A stretch of 41,310 nt of DNA from Herbaspirillum sp. AP02 (GCF_015767275.1 NZ_JADWMY010000019.1:1-41310), one strand, 5' to 3'; counted from the first letter of the stretch, positions 18,672 to 27,360 are shown. Notes: generated by a model from the letters alone, not told the origin. Made by a program: numbers and translations.

Positions 18672-18720
18672 GCATCCGTGACCTGGCGGCGGGACCAGCC
18701 GCCACAACCACCCCTTCCCG

Positions 18721-18747
18721 AAGGCTTGCTGATGCAAGCCTTTTTTA
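18721..18747 (+). terminator. Intrinsic terminator of slpA-ispH
   Basis: AAGGCTTGC (18721-18729) and GCAAGCCTT (18734-18742) form a perfect 9-bp stem with TGAT loop, followed by TTTTAT. Confidence 0.92.
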
Positions 18748-18861
18748 TTTGGGATGAGCGTTGCCCGACCTTGTTGCAGATTGCCCTATGGTTCAATGGT
18801 CTTACCGCACTTTCTTGTGTAACAGCCGATTGTTTGTGCGCGATTGTTGGCGTCTTCTGCG

Positions 18862-18976
18862 TATAATTCCGCACCATTATTGACGTGCCGCCCAAAAGGC
18901 GGCTCCCGCGCAAGCCCTCTCCAAAGAGGGCGGAGCGCCGCAAACGCGGCGTAACGAGAGACAGGGAGACAACACC
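18862..18976 (+). promoter_or_regulatory. Promoter and triple-hairpin leader upstream of liv genes
   Basis: A consensus TATAAT (18862-18867) has no clear -35. The predicted transcript, starting near 18874, folds immediately into three consecutive perfect hairpins: 18887-18892 / 18898-18903 (loop CAAAA), 18914-18920 / 18925-18931 (loop CCAA) and 18936-18941 / 18946-18951 (loop AAAC). A purine-rich stretch with AGGGAG then leads into a 38-codon reading frame at 18977. I could not match the structure to a known riboswitch class. The rest of the ispH-livH gap (19094-19283) shows no clear element. Confidence 0.5.
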
Positions 18977-19093
18977 ATGCAAGTCCACTTGCCTGCCGGC
19001 ATGCGCCGGTCCATCCGGTCCCGACCTCCCAGTTGCCGCTCCGGTGGTGCTTCCAGGTCCAGCTTCCGCCGCCCCGGCGGCAACAGCGGCTGA
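18977..19093 (+). CDS. Possible 38-residue leader peptide, Arg/Ser/Gly-rich
   Basis: ATG at 18977 is preceded by AGGGAG at a workable 8-nt distance and follows a structured leader. The product begins MQVHLPAGMRR and then is Arg/Ser/Gly/Pro-rich with no leucine, isoleucine or valine run, so it does not look like a classical branched-chain amino-acid attenuator. The stop is followed by 190 bp to livH. It may be a small protein, a leader peptide or a chance frame; the composition is typical of chance frames in GC-rich DNA. Confidence 0.3.
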   Translation: MQVHLPAGMRRSIRSRPPSCRSGGASRSSFRRPGGNSG

Positions 19094-19283
19094 TCCCCCC
19101 ACTTCATTTCTCTTGAGTTCGACGACTGTTTCGACGGTGCGCTATCGCCTTTTATATGAAGGGTGATAACGCGATCCCGAATGCCGGGAACGGATTTTGC
19201 TAATCGACATGCTTTCGCGCGGTGTCCGCTTTGGTGCAGACCTGCGTGTTCTTATTGTTTCAATTTAGATCGAAGAGTTATTC

Positions 19284-20213
19284 ATGGACATTTTCATCCA
19301 GCAGATCATCAACGGATTGGTGCTAGGCAGCATGTACGCACTGATCGCCCTGGGCTACACCATGGTGTACGGGGTGCTGAACCTGATCAACTTTGCCCAC
19401 GGCGACATCCTGATGGTGGGGGCCATGGTGGGCCTGTCGCTGCTCAAACTGGTGCAACACGTGGCACCGGACCTGCCGGGCATCGTCAAGCTGATCATCG
19501 CCATCGTCGGTGCGATACCGGTGTGTATCGTGGTCAGTCTCCTGATCGAACGCATCGCCTACCGCCCGCTGCGCAATGCACCGCGCCTGGCGCCGCTGAT
19601 CACCGCCATCGGCGTGTCGATCCTGCTGCAGACCTTCGCCATGATGATCTGGGGCCGTAGCCCGCTGCCGTTCCCGCAGGTCATGCCGTCTGACCCGGTG
19701 CATATCGCTGGTGCGCTGATCTCGCCGACCCAGATCATGCTGCTGCTGCTGGCCCTGGCCGCCATGATCGGCCTGGTGCTGATCGTGGAAAAGACCAAGA
19801 TGGGTCGCGCCATGCGCGCCACCGCCGAGAACCCGCGCATCGCCGGGTTGATGGGGGTGGACGCCAACCGCGTCATCATCGTCACCTTCGCCATCGGCGC
19901 GGCCTTAGCGGCCATCGCCGGCGTGATGTGGGCGGCCAACTATTCCACCGCGCAGTTCGCCATGGGCTTCGTGCCCGGCCTGAAGGCCTTCTCGGCGGCG
20001 GTGCTGGGTGGCATCGGCAACATCTACGGTGCCATGCTGGGCGGCATCCTGCTGGGCCTGATCGAAAGCCTGGGTGCCGGCTACATCGGCGACCTGACCG
20101 GCAACTTCCTGGGCAGCAACTACCAGGACATCTTCGCCTTCATCGTGCTGATCATCGTGCTGACCCTGCGCCCCTCCGGGATCATGGGCGAGCGCGTGGC
20201 GGATCGGGCTTGA
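19284..20213 (+). CDS. livH: Branched-chain amino-acid ABC transporter permease LivH
   Basis: Inner-membrane permease (309 residues, about 8 helices) of a HAAT-family importer. The start MDIFIQQIINGLVLGSMYAL and the YGVLNLINFAHGDILM segment are LivH hallmarks; the cytoplasmic coupling region is KTKMGRAMRATAENPRIAGLMGV, and SAAVLGGIGNIYGAMLGG is typical near the C-terminus. First structural gene of livHMGF. No livK binding-protein gene lies before or after the cluster. A 12-bp perfect hairpin begins right after its stop codon. Confidence 0.95.
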   Translation: MDIFIQQIINGLVLGSMYALIALGYTMVYGVLNLINFAHGDILMVGAMVGLSLLKLVQHVAPDLPGIVKLIIAIVGAIPVCIVVSLLIERIAYRPLRNAPRLAPLITAIGVSILLQTFAMMIWGRSPLPFPQVMPSDPVHIAGALISPTQIMLLLLALAAMIGLVLIVEKTKMGRAMRATAENPRIAGLMGVDANRVIIVTFAIGAALAAIAGVMWAANYSTAQFAMGFVPGLKAFSAAVLGGIGNIYGAMLGGILLGLIESLGAGYIGDLTGNFLGSNYQDIFAFIVLIIVLTLRPSGIMGERVADRA

Positions 20214-20241
20214 GTGTGCAAGGTGTGCGCACCTTGCACAC
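20214..20241 (+). promoter_or_regulatory. Perfect 12-bp hairpin between livH and livM
   Basis: GTGTGCAAGGTG (20214-20225) pairs with CACCTTGCACAC (20230-20241) around a TGCG loop, starting at the base after the livH stop. No T tract follows. It could protect the livH message 3' end, attenuate downstream expression, or bind a protein as DNA. Confidence 0.65.
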
Positions 20242-20302
20242 CTTGAAACGTAAAGACCTAAAAGTTTAAAAAACAGAACTTAGAGAATCGGAAGAGAACA
20301 CT

Positions 20303-21517
<1,215 letters not shown>

Positions 21518-21532
21518 GCTGGAGCACAGAAC

Positions 21533-22300
<768 letters not shown>

Positions 22301-22315
22301 GCGAGACCACAGAAC

Positions 22316-23041
22316 ATGACAACGAACATCCTCAAAGTCGAACAATTGAGCGTGGCCTACGGCGGCATCCAGGCCGTCAAGGGCATTGCGCTGGAAGTCA
22401 ATGAAGGCGAACTGGTAACCCTGATCGGTGCCAACGGCGCCGGCAAGACCACCACCCTGAAGGCCATCACCGGCACGCTGCCCAGCAGCAAGGTAGATGG
22501 CCATATCTCCTACCTGGGCAATCCGCTGAAGGGCAAGAAGTCCTTCGAGCTGGTCAAGGACAAGCTGGCGATGGTGCCGGAAGGGCGGGGCGTCTTCACC
22601 CGCATGAGCATCCAGGAAAACCTGTTGATGGGTGCCTACACCAGCAATGACAAGGGCCAGATCCAGGCCGACATCGACCGCTGGTTCGAGGTCTTCCCGC
22701 GATTGAAGGAGCGCGCGGCGCAGATGGCCGGTACCTTGTCGGGTGGCGAACAGCAGATGCTGGCCATGGCGCGCGCGCTGATGAGCCACCCCAAGCTGCT
22801 GTTGCTGGACGAGCCCTCGATGGGCCTGTCGCCGATCATGGTGGAGAAGATCTTTGAAGTGATCCGCAATGTGTCGGCCCAGGGCATCACCATCCTGCTG
22901 GTGGAACAGAACGCCAAGCTGGCGCTGGAGGCGGCGCATCGCGGTTACGTGATGGAGTCGGGCCTGATCACCATGGAAGGCGAGGCCAGGCAGATGCTGG
23001 ATGATCCGCGGGTCAAGGCAGCTTATCTGGGTGAGGGTTGA
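22316..23041 (+). CDS. livF: Branched-chain amino-acid ABC transporter ATP-binding protein LivF
   Basis: Second ATPase (241 residues). Walker A GANGAGKTTTLKAI, Q-loop MVPEGRGVFTRMSIQENLLMG, signature TLSGGEQQMLAMARAL, Walker B LLLLDEPSMGLSP, switch His region replaced in the LivF manner by LLVEQNAKLALEAAHRGYVME. Last gene of livHMGF; a strong terminator follows 66 bp downstream. The substrate may be Leu/Ile/Val or another HAAT substrate such as urea or short amides; without a binding protein this cannot be fixed. Confidence 0.95.
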   Translation: MTTNILKVEQLSVAYGGIQAVKGIALEVNEGELVTLIGANGAGKTTTLKAITGTLPSSKVDGHISYLGNPLKGKKSFELVKDKLAMVPEGRGVFTRMSIQENLLMGAYTSNDKGQIQADIDRWFEVFPRLKERAAQMAGTLSGGEQQMLAMARALMSHPKLLLLDEPSMGLSPIMVEKIFEVIRNVSAQGITILLVEQNAKLALEAAHRGYVMESGLITMEGEARQMLDDPRVKAAYLGEG

Positions 23042-23107
23042 TCATTGGCATTGGCAACGATGCGATAGGTGATTGACTGCGTCCTTCCTGAGATGCAGGC
23101 AACGTAG

Positions 23108-23146
23108 ACGAAAAGAAGCGCAGCCTGGCTGCGCTTTTTTTCGTCC
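23108..23146. terminator. Bidirectional intrinsic terminator after livF
   Basis: AAGCGCAGC (23116-23124) and GCTGCGCTT (23128-23136) form a perfect stem with CTG loop, flanked by GACGAAAA before and TTTTTCGTC after, which extend the symmetry. It also lies beyond the stop of the convergent minus-strand gene at 23209. Confidence 0.92.
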
Positions 23147-23171
23147 ATCAGCTCGGCATGCCGATGAGACG

Positions 23172-23192
23172 GTAGTGAGTAGTGAGTAGTGA
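23172..23192. repeat. Three tandem GTAGTGA units
   Basis: GTAGTGA is repeated three times without gaps, 16 bp beyond the stop codon of the minus-strand DUF2383 gene. Probably a slippage-prone microrepeat with no assigned role. Confidence 0.7.
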
Positions 23193-23208
23193 GCGGCAGT
23201 GTGCGGTA

Positions 23209-23673
23209 TCAGGCCGCCTTGCGCGCCCGCACCTGATTTCGCAGGCTGCGCACCTTGTCGTGATTGGCCAGTACCCCTTGATACTGGCGCTCCACGATCA
23301 GGCGGATATCAGTGGGCAAGTCCTCGCTCAATGCCTTGCGGTAGGCGTTGACGGCGGCATCCTCGCCGCGTTCACACTCTTCCAGGATGCTCTCGTCATC
23401 GCGACCGGTGATGGCGCTCTTCAGGTTGACCCACTGCCGATGCAGGGTGCCGCCCAGCGTGCTGTGGCTGGCCGGCTCACCACCCAACCGGCGCACCAGG
23501 TCCTGCAGGTCCAGCGCCGTTTGCGCGCATTCGGTGGCCCGTACCATGAAGGTGTCCTTGTAGGGGATGTAGCGTTCCTGCGCATCGTCCGCGCAGGCGC
23601 GGAAGCCCTTTTCCCCATCGATGGAAATCTGGATCAGGTCGTTGAGCGTGGAAATCAGACGATCGTTGTTCAT
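23209..23673 (-). CDS. PA2169-family four-helix-bundle protein (DUF2383)
   Basis: A 154-residue soluble, helical, acidic protein starting MNNDRLISTLNDLIQISIDGEKGF. The pairing of DGEKGFRACA, RATECAQTALDLQDLVRRLGG and ECERGEDAAVNAYRKAL is typical of the PA2169/DUF2383 ferritin-like bundles found in stress-protein clusters. The family's function is unknown. ATG 23673 is preceded by AGGAG; a longer frame begins at 23736 but lacks one. It lies downstream of the disrupted small-peptide gene, so its transcription is probably separated from the site at 24220-24254 by the inserted element. Confidence 0.85.
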   Translation of the reverse strand: MNNDRLISTLNDLIQISIDGEKGFRACADDAQERYIPYKDTFMVRATECAQTALDLQDLVRRLGGEPASHSTLGGTLHRQWVNLKSAITGRDDESILEECERGEDAAVNAYRKALSEDLPTDIRLIVERQYQGVLANHDKVRSLRNQVRARKAA

Positions 23674-23750
23674 GTTGCTCTCCTTTCTCGCGTTTTCTTC
23701 GCTTATGGCACCGCCGGGCCGCGTCATTGTCGTCACAGCAGTGATTCACG

Positions 23751-24096
23751 TCAGTGTACGAACAGATAGACTAGGGCCTGTTCACATTTAATCTGCGAGA
23801 TGCGTTGGCGCCAGAAGGCGTGGTGGCAAGGCGCGCGTCAGGGCTGGTGGTGGTGCCACCAGCCCTGACGTGCAACGCCGCCAGCGCGCCTTCTGGCGCC
23901 AACCCTCCGGGAGAGGCCGCCAAGCGTCGCCTGCCGTTGTTGCAGCTCCTTGCCGTAGCACCACTACGGCGCGTCGCCGCGCCTAGGCAGTCAACGCTTG
24001 GCGACCTCTCGCACTCGTAGATTAAATGTGAACAGGCCCTAGCACCCGAAGGAAAGCCGGAACGCCGCACAGCCACGCCAGAAAATACTTGCCCAT
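23751..24096 (-). pseudogene. 25-codon membrane-peptide gene interrupted by a MITE-like element
   Basis: On the minus strand ATG 24096, preceded by AAGGAG, encodes MGKYFLAWLCGVPAFLRVL and then enters the inserted element, where it now reads GPVHI and stops at 24022. Deleting the element plus one CTAG copy (23775-24042) joins the frame to VYLFVH and a TGA at 23751, giving a 25-residue hydrophobic peptide. It resembles the intact peptide gene at 25295 (shared pattern K-x3-L-x-W-L-x-G-V-P-x4-x-V-L). The present 24-residue product keeps the first two thirds of the hydrophobic helix, so it may retain some function. The DUF2383 gene begins 77 bp beyond the ancestral stop. Confidence 0.8.
23775..24038. 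mobile_element. 264-bp MITE-like element with 25-bp inverted ends and CTAG target duplication
   Basis: Left end 23775-23799 and right end 24014-24038 are inverted repeats matching at 24 of 25 positions, both starting GGCCTGTTCACATTTAATCT. CTAG flanks both sides (23771-23774, 24039-24042), fitting the YTAR duplications of IS5-type transposons. There is no transposase; the interior is two hairpin arms. Arm 1 pairs 23804-23820 with 23887-23903 (17 bp) and 23836-23850 with 23856-23870 (15 bp). Arm 2 pairs 23911-23927 with 23994-24010 (16 of 17) and contains GCCGTAG/CTACGGC. The restored reading frame of the interrupted gene confirms insertion boundaries. It must have been moved by a transposase encoded elsewhere. 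Confidence 0.88.
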
Positions 24097-24219
24097 GATG
24101 TTCTCCTTCTTATGCGTTGGTTTCAGGTGGAGGGACGTCGGCAAAGGCGATGTAAAGCCCTGTGGCCGACGCTGTTTTTCACTTGCACGATGTCATCCTA
24201 TGACCTCGCTGCGGTGAAT

Positions 24220-24254
24220 TCCATCGGACTGTGACGCAAGCGCATGTAGGAAAA
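24220..24254 (-). promoter_or_regulatory. Stress-island element A (TTTTCCTAC plus -10-like hexamer)
   Basis: On the minus strand TTTTCCTAC (24254-24246) is followed 20 nt later by GATGGA (24225-24220). It points toward the interrupted peptide gene, whose ATG is about 150 nt from the TCCTAC core. One of six similarly arranged elements in this region; the -10 match is weak. Confidence 0.5.
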
Positions 24255-24360
24255 CAGCCGCGGTTTCCTCCTGCCAGCAGCCTCTGCCGAGGAGGCTGCC
24301 GATCTTGCGTGCGACGTTCACCCGATTGCCGCAATCCCAATGCCGACAAGCCTTTGCGCT

Positions 24361-24395
24361 TTGTCCTACAAGACAATCGGCAGCCGTCCTATAGA
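24361..24395 (+). promoter_or_regulatory. Stress-island element B (TTGTCCTAC plus TATAGA)
   Basis: TTGTCCTACAAGACAATCGG (24361-24380) is followed at the 20-nt spacing by TATAGA (24390-24395), and points to the CsbD-like gene at 24589. The same 20-mer with one change recurs at 25036. The 492-bp gap holding elements A and B contains no other recognised gene; a CCGAA/TTCGG hairpin lies near 24536-24550. Confidence 0.6.
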
Positions 24396-24588
24396 GCCCG
24401 GCAGTAGGGCCTCGCTATCATTTTTCCCATGCTGCACAGGTAAGCCGGCGTAACGGGTAGACCGGGTGCGCAGAGAGAGCCGATACAACGAGAGCAGGTA
24501 GAACGGAAAGAACAGAAACGAAACGCAACGCAACTCCGAAGCCGTCTTCGGAAACACCCAGACCACCCTGACCACGAGGAGATGCACC

Positions 24589-24786
24589 ATGAACAAGAAG
24601 ACCATCACCGGCCAGTTCCAGTTTGCCCTGGGCAAGTTCCAGGAAGGCGTGGGCAGCGCGCTGGGTAATGTGCAGTTGCAACGTGCAGCGCAGCGGCGCC
24701 AGATGGACGGCCGCATCATGCATGCCGTCGGCGAGGCGCAGGACCTGATCAAGCGCTCCCTGCGCCAGCGTGCGGGTTCGGTGTAA
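24589..24786 (+). CDS. Small CsbD-like stress protein
   Basis: A 65-residue, basic, Gln-rich soluble protein. The stretch GKFQEGVGSALGNVQLQ resembles the CsbD repeat (GKxKExxGxxxGN), but the second CsbD repeat is not preserved, so family membership is tentative. GAGGAG lies 7 nt before the ATG. It is 40 bp upstream of another small gene and downstream of element B, with which it is probably transcribed. Function unknown; CsbD proteins are stress-induced in many bacteria. Confidence 0.65.
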   Translation: MNKKTITGQFQFALGKFQEGVGSALGNVQLQRAAQRRQMDGRIMHAVGEAQDLIKRSLRQRAGSV

Positions 24787-24825
24787 AGCCTGCGCAGTCC
24801 AGTCAACTAGCAGCAGGAGAAAAAG

Positions 24826-25008
24826 ATGAGTGTTTCCAGAAAACTGTTATGGGCTGCCGGTATGGCCGGCGTGGCGGTCGGCGCTACCTTGCGCATGCTG
24901 GCCCGTGAGGCCGCGCGCCGTGATCGTCGTCAGCAGAAGCTGGCTTTGCAACGCTGGGAAGACGAGGGCGGCAGCGCCCGCGTCGTGGCCCAGCGTGGTC
25001 GCCGCTGA
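24826..25008 (+). CDS. Small hypothetical membrane-anchored protein
   Basis: A 60-residue protein with an N-terminal hydrophobic stretch (LLWAAGMAGVAVGATLRML, residues 8-26) followed by a strongly basic tail (REAARRDRRQQ). CAGGAG precedes the ATG by a suitable distance. I do not recognise a family. The location, 40 bp after the CsbD-like gene, suggests the same transcript. Confidence 0.6.
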   Translation: MSVSRKLLWAAGMAGVAVGATLRMLAREAARRDRRQQKLALQRWEDEGGSARVVAQRGRR

Positions 25009-25035
25009 GTCCCATCGTGCGATGCTGCTCGCCCT

Positions 25036-25070
25036 TTGTCCTACAAGGCAATCGGGCTGGCGCCGATAGC
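25036..25070 (+). promoter_or_regulatory. Stress-island element C (TTGTCCTAC plus GATAGC)
   Basis: TTGTCCTACAAGGCAATCGG (25036-25055) is 19/20 identical to element B, followed at 20-nt spacing from TCCTAC by GATAGC (25065-25070). It points to the small-peptide gene at 25295 and may drive the whole run from there to the BON lipoprotein at 27690. Confidence 0.6.
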
Positions 25071-25187
25071 GAGACCGGTGTGCGATCAGTATCTTGATCC
25101 TGACTCGCAGAAGAGATTTTCGGAAGTGATGAATGCAGTGCCGAGGCAATGCGAGACGAAGCGAAGAGCTCAAATGCAGCGGCCAAT

Positions 25188-25223
25188 GAAGTAACAAACG
25201 AAGCAGCAAACGAAGCAGCAAAC
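25188..25223. repeat. Three tandem 12-bp units GAAGYARCAAAC
   Basis: Three consecutive 12-bp copies, the last two identical, in the leader region about 70 bp upstream of the small-peptide gene. They lie in an open frame from 25149 (reading NEVTNEAANEAAND), which has no good ribosome-binding site and which I do not call as a gene. Confidence 0.7.
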
Positions 25224-25294
25224 GATGGCGCCGGAGATAGCGTCGCGATGACACGAGATCGCCGGGATGACCAAGAACAACGGAGGAGGAGATC

Positions 25295-25369
25295 ATGGAC
25301 AAGCTCGTGCTCGGATGGCTTCTGGGTGTGCCGGTGCTGATGCTGGTCGTTCTGCAGTATCTGATGTAA
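25295..25369 (+). CDS. 24-residue small membrane peptide
   Basis: ATG 25295 with a strong GGAGGAG Shine-Dalgarno encodes a peptide that starts MDKLVLGWLLGVPVLML and is hydrophobic to its end: a single membrane helix with a Trp and a conserved GVP. It resembles the disrupted peptide at 24096 on the other strand. The DUF883 gene starts 72 bp later. Small one-helix peptides often bind and regulate larger membrane proteins; no partner can be named here. Confidence 0.72.
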   Translation: MDKLVLGWLLGVPVLMLVVLQYLM

Positions 25370-25441
25370 GCAATTTTTGAAGGCGCCGACGACGATACCC
25401 CGTCCGCCATTCAACCTGAAACGAATACATGGAGGGCAAGT

Positions 25442-25756
25442 ATGCAAGCCAATAAATTCAAGACCGTCCGCAGCGATGTCCAATCGTTGCTGCAGCAAGC
25501 CCAGGATATGTTTGCCGAAGCGGCCAACACTACCGGCAAGAAAGCCGATGACCTGCGTGCGACCGCACAGGATCTGCTGGAGCAGGCGTTGAGTACCGCG
25601 CAGGATGCCCAGGCGGCTGTGGTGGAGACCGGTCGCCAGATCGTCACCAGCACGGATGACTATGTGCAGTCCAACCCGTGGCGCGCCATTGCCATCGGCA
25701 CCGGTATCGGCCTGCTGGTCGGTCTGGCCGTGGGTCGCTGCGCTGACCACGACTGA
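25442..25756 (+). CDS. DUF883 family protein (ElaB/YqjD-like)
   Basis: Protein of 104 residues: a long amphipathic helical region (residues 1-75, rich in Ala/Gln/Asp) followed by the DUF883 C-terminal membrane helix VQSNPWRAIAIGTGIGLLVGLAVG. In E. coli, ElaB and YqjD are stationary-phase inner-membrane proteins, and YqjD binds ribosomes. GGAGGG lies upstream of the ATG. It sits between a small membrane peptide and a ferritin-like gene in the presumed stress operon. Confidence 0.9.
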   Translation: MQANKFKTVRSDVQSLLQQAQDMFAEAANTTGKKADDLRATAQDLLEQALSTAQDAQAAVVETGRQIVTSTDDYVQSNPWRAIAIGTGIGLLVGLAVGRCADHD

Positions 25757-25864
25757 TTTCCGCAGGCCGCTGCGATGCCTGCGTGGCATCCCGGCTGCAG
25801 CCAGGCGCTCGCAGGGAGTGGATCCCGAAGCGAAGCGTATTAGTCAAGAAAACGGAGAAAAGGA

Positions 25865-26431
25865 ATGACCACCATGACCAAGAATCCCCCGAAGACCGAC
25901 GTCAAGAAAAAATCCGAATTCCATCTGGACAAGGATGCCATTCGCGCTGCCGCCAAGAAGATCGATGATGGCGCGGTGACGGAAGGCTACCGCGGCAATC
26001 GCGAGGAAGTCGTCGCCATGCTCAACGATGCACTGGCGACCGAGCTGCTCTGCGTGATGCGCTACAAGCGTCATTACTACACCGCCAAGGGTCTGGAAAT
26101 CGAGTCCATCAAGGGCGAGTTCCTGCAGCATGCGCAGGAAGAGCAGAGCCACGCTGATCAGATTGCCGAGCGCATCGTGCAGCTCAATGGCGAGCCGGAT
26201 TTCAATCCGAAGACCATCGCCGAGCGCAGCCATGCGCAGTATGACGAGTCCTCCGATATCAAGGACATGATCCGCGCCAACCTGGTGGAGGAGCGTGTGG
26301 CCATCGAGGCCTACCGCCAGATGATCGAACGCATCGGCGACGACGATCCGACCACCAAGCACATGCTGATCCAGATCATGGCGCAGGAAGAAGAACACGC
26401 TGACGACATGAGCGATCTGCTGGGTCTGTAA
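25865..26431 (+). CDS. Ferritin-like (bacterioferritin-type) diiron protein
   Basis: A 188-residue four-helix-bundle protein after a charged 40-residue N-terminus. Diiron ligand candidates appear in the usual order: E in LATELLCVMRYKRHYY, EEQSHAD (E and H), EERVAIEAY (E) and EEEHADD (E and H). It most resembles bacterioferritin/Dps-like proteins of stress clusters that store or detoxify iron. ATG 25865 follows AAAGGA; an in-frame ATG lies four codons later. The heme-ligand Met cannot be judged by eye. CsbD follows 78 bp downstream. Confidence 0.85.
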   Translation: MTTMTKNPPKTDVKKKSEFHLDKDAIRAAAKKIDDGAVTEGYRGNREEVVAMLNDALATELLCVMRYKRHYYTAKGLEIESIKGEFLQHAQEEQSHADQIAERIVQLNGEPDFNPKTIAERSHAQYDESSDIKDMIRANLVEERVAIEAYRQMIERIGDDDPTTKHMLIQIMAQEEEHADDMSDLLGL

Positions 26432-26509
26432 GCGTAGCGCACAGGCGTATCGAAGCCGGACAGGAGTGCATCCTGCCCGCACCCCAAACACCACAACAAG
26501 GAGAGCAAC

Positions 26510-26722
26510 ATGAACTGGGACATCGTTGAAGGCAACTGGAAGCAATTCAAGGGCAAGGCCAAGGAACAGTGGGGCAAGCTGACCGACGACGATCTCGACG
26601 TCATCGCCGGTAAGCGGGACCAGCTGGCCGGCCGTGTGCAGGAAGCCTACGGCGTGAGCAAGGACGAAGCCGAGAAGCAGGTCCGTGATTTCGAGGAGCG
26701 CAACAAGGACTGGCGTCAATAA
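26510..26722 (+). CDS. CsbD family stress protein (YjbJ-like)
   Basis: A 70-residue acidic soluble protein starting MNWDIVEGNWKQFKGKAKEQ and continuing LTDDDLDVIAGKRDQLAGRVQEAYG, the standard CsbD/YjbJ pattern. AAGGAG precedes the ATG. CsbD was first described as a SigB-dependent general stress protein in Bacillus subtilis and YjbJ is abundant in stationary-phase E. coli; the molecular role is unknown. Confidence 0.93.
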   Translation: MNWDIVEGNWKQFKGKAKEQWGKLTDDDLDVIAGKRDQLAGRVQEAYGVSKDEAEKQVRDFEERNKDWRQ

Positions 26723-26803
26723 GCCAGGCCATCCGCGCCTGCCGCCCGATAGAAGTTGGAGTGTGTGAGTGTGAGTGAGCAAGAGAGAGTGAAACCGCAG
26801 GAC

Positions 26804-26825
26804 GCAGGCCGGTTCGCCGGCCTGC
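26804..26825 (+). promoter_or_regulatory. Perfect 9-bp hairpin with TTCG loop
   Basis: GCAGGCCGG-TTCG-CCGGCCTGC lies in the 167-bp gap between the CsbD gene and the next gene. UUCG tetraloops are very stable in RNA. There is no T tract, so it is more likely an mRNA processing or stability element than a strong terminator. Confidence 0.6.
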
Positions 26826-26889
26826 ATAAGAATACGGCCCCAGGCCGCAACCCAGGCTATCAAAGCAAACCATGAGGAAGGACAACACA

Positions 26890-27267
26890 ATGAAAAAAAT
26901 TATCGCAACCATGATCTTCGGTGCTGCCGCCATCGGCATGCACGGCGCAGCGTTCGCCGCCGATCCGGCTGCTGCGCAATACAAGGCCGACAAGTCGCGT
27001 GCTGACGCCGACTACAAGGCCGCCAAGAAGAAATGCGGTCCGTTGAAGGGCAATGACCAGGACGTTTGCGAGAAGGAAGCCAAGGCTGCTCACGAATCGG
27101 CCATCGCTGATGCCAAGGCCAAGCGCAAGGGTAGCGAAGCCGACAAGGATGCTCGCAAGGACAAGAACGACGCCAACTATGACGTCGCCAAGGAAAAGTG
27201 CGACGCCCTGAGCGGCGACGCCAAGGACAAGTGCGTGGCCAACGCCAAGGCCAAGTACGGCAAGTAA
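26890..27267 (+). CDS. Periplasmic Lys/Ala-rich protein with two paired-Cys repeats
   Basis: A 125-residue exported protein with a signal peptide MKKIIATMIFGAAAIGMHG, cut after AFA. The mature part is Lys/Ala/Asp-rich and contains two copies of a unit Y-x2-AK-x-KC-x2-L-x-G-x3-D-x-C-x3-AKA (about residues 40-66 and 95-122), each with two Cys that could form a disulfide. It distantly resembles the minus-strand gene at 32966-33301. ATG 26890 has AGGAAGGA upstream; ATG 26872 is in frame but less likely. Function unknown. Confidence 0.75.
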   Translation: MKKIIATMIFGAAAIGMHGAAFAADPAAAQYKADKSRADADYKAAKKKCGPLKGNDQDVCEKEAKAAHESAIADAKAKRKGSEADKDARKDKNDANYDVAKEKCDALSGDAKDKCVANAKAKYGK

Positions 27268-27360
27268 TCCCGATTCATTGAACAGGCGATCAGGGGACGG
27301 ACCATCCGCTCCAGGGTCGCCAGAGCACGCTAATCCCCCCAACATCATAGGAGTTCTATC

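Noticed and set aside
18885..19166. 93-codon frame overlapping the liv leader
   Set aside because: Composition is that of a chance frame across hairpins, with no convincing ribosome-binding site.
23771..24076. Open frames of 71 and 101 codons across the MITE-like element
   Set aside because: They arise from GC-rich hairpin DNA of the element and show no protein-like pattern or ribosome-binding site.
25149..25340. 63-codon frame including the 12-bp repeats (NEAANEAA)
   Set aside because: No good ribosome-binding site; its 3' half overlaps the small-peptide gene in another frame and reads like a shadow.
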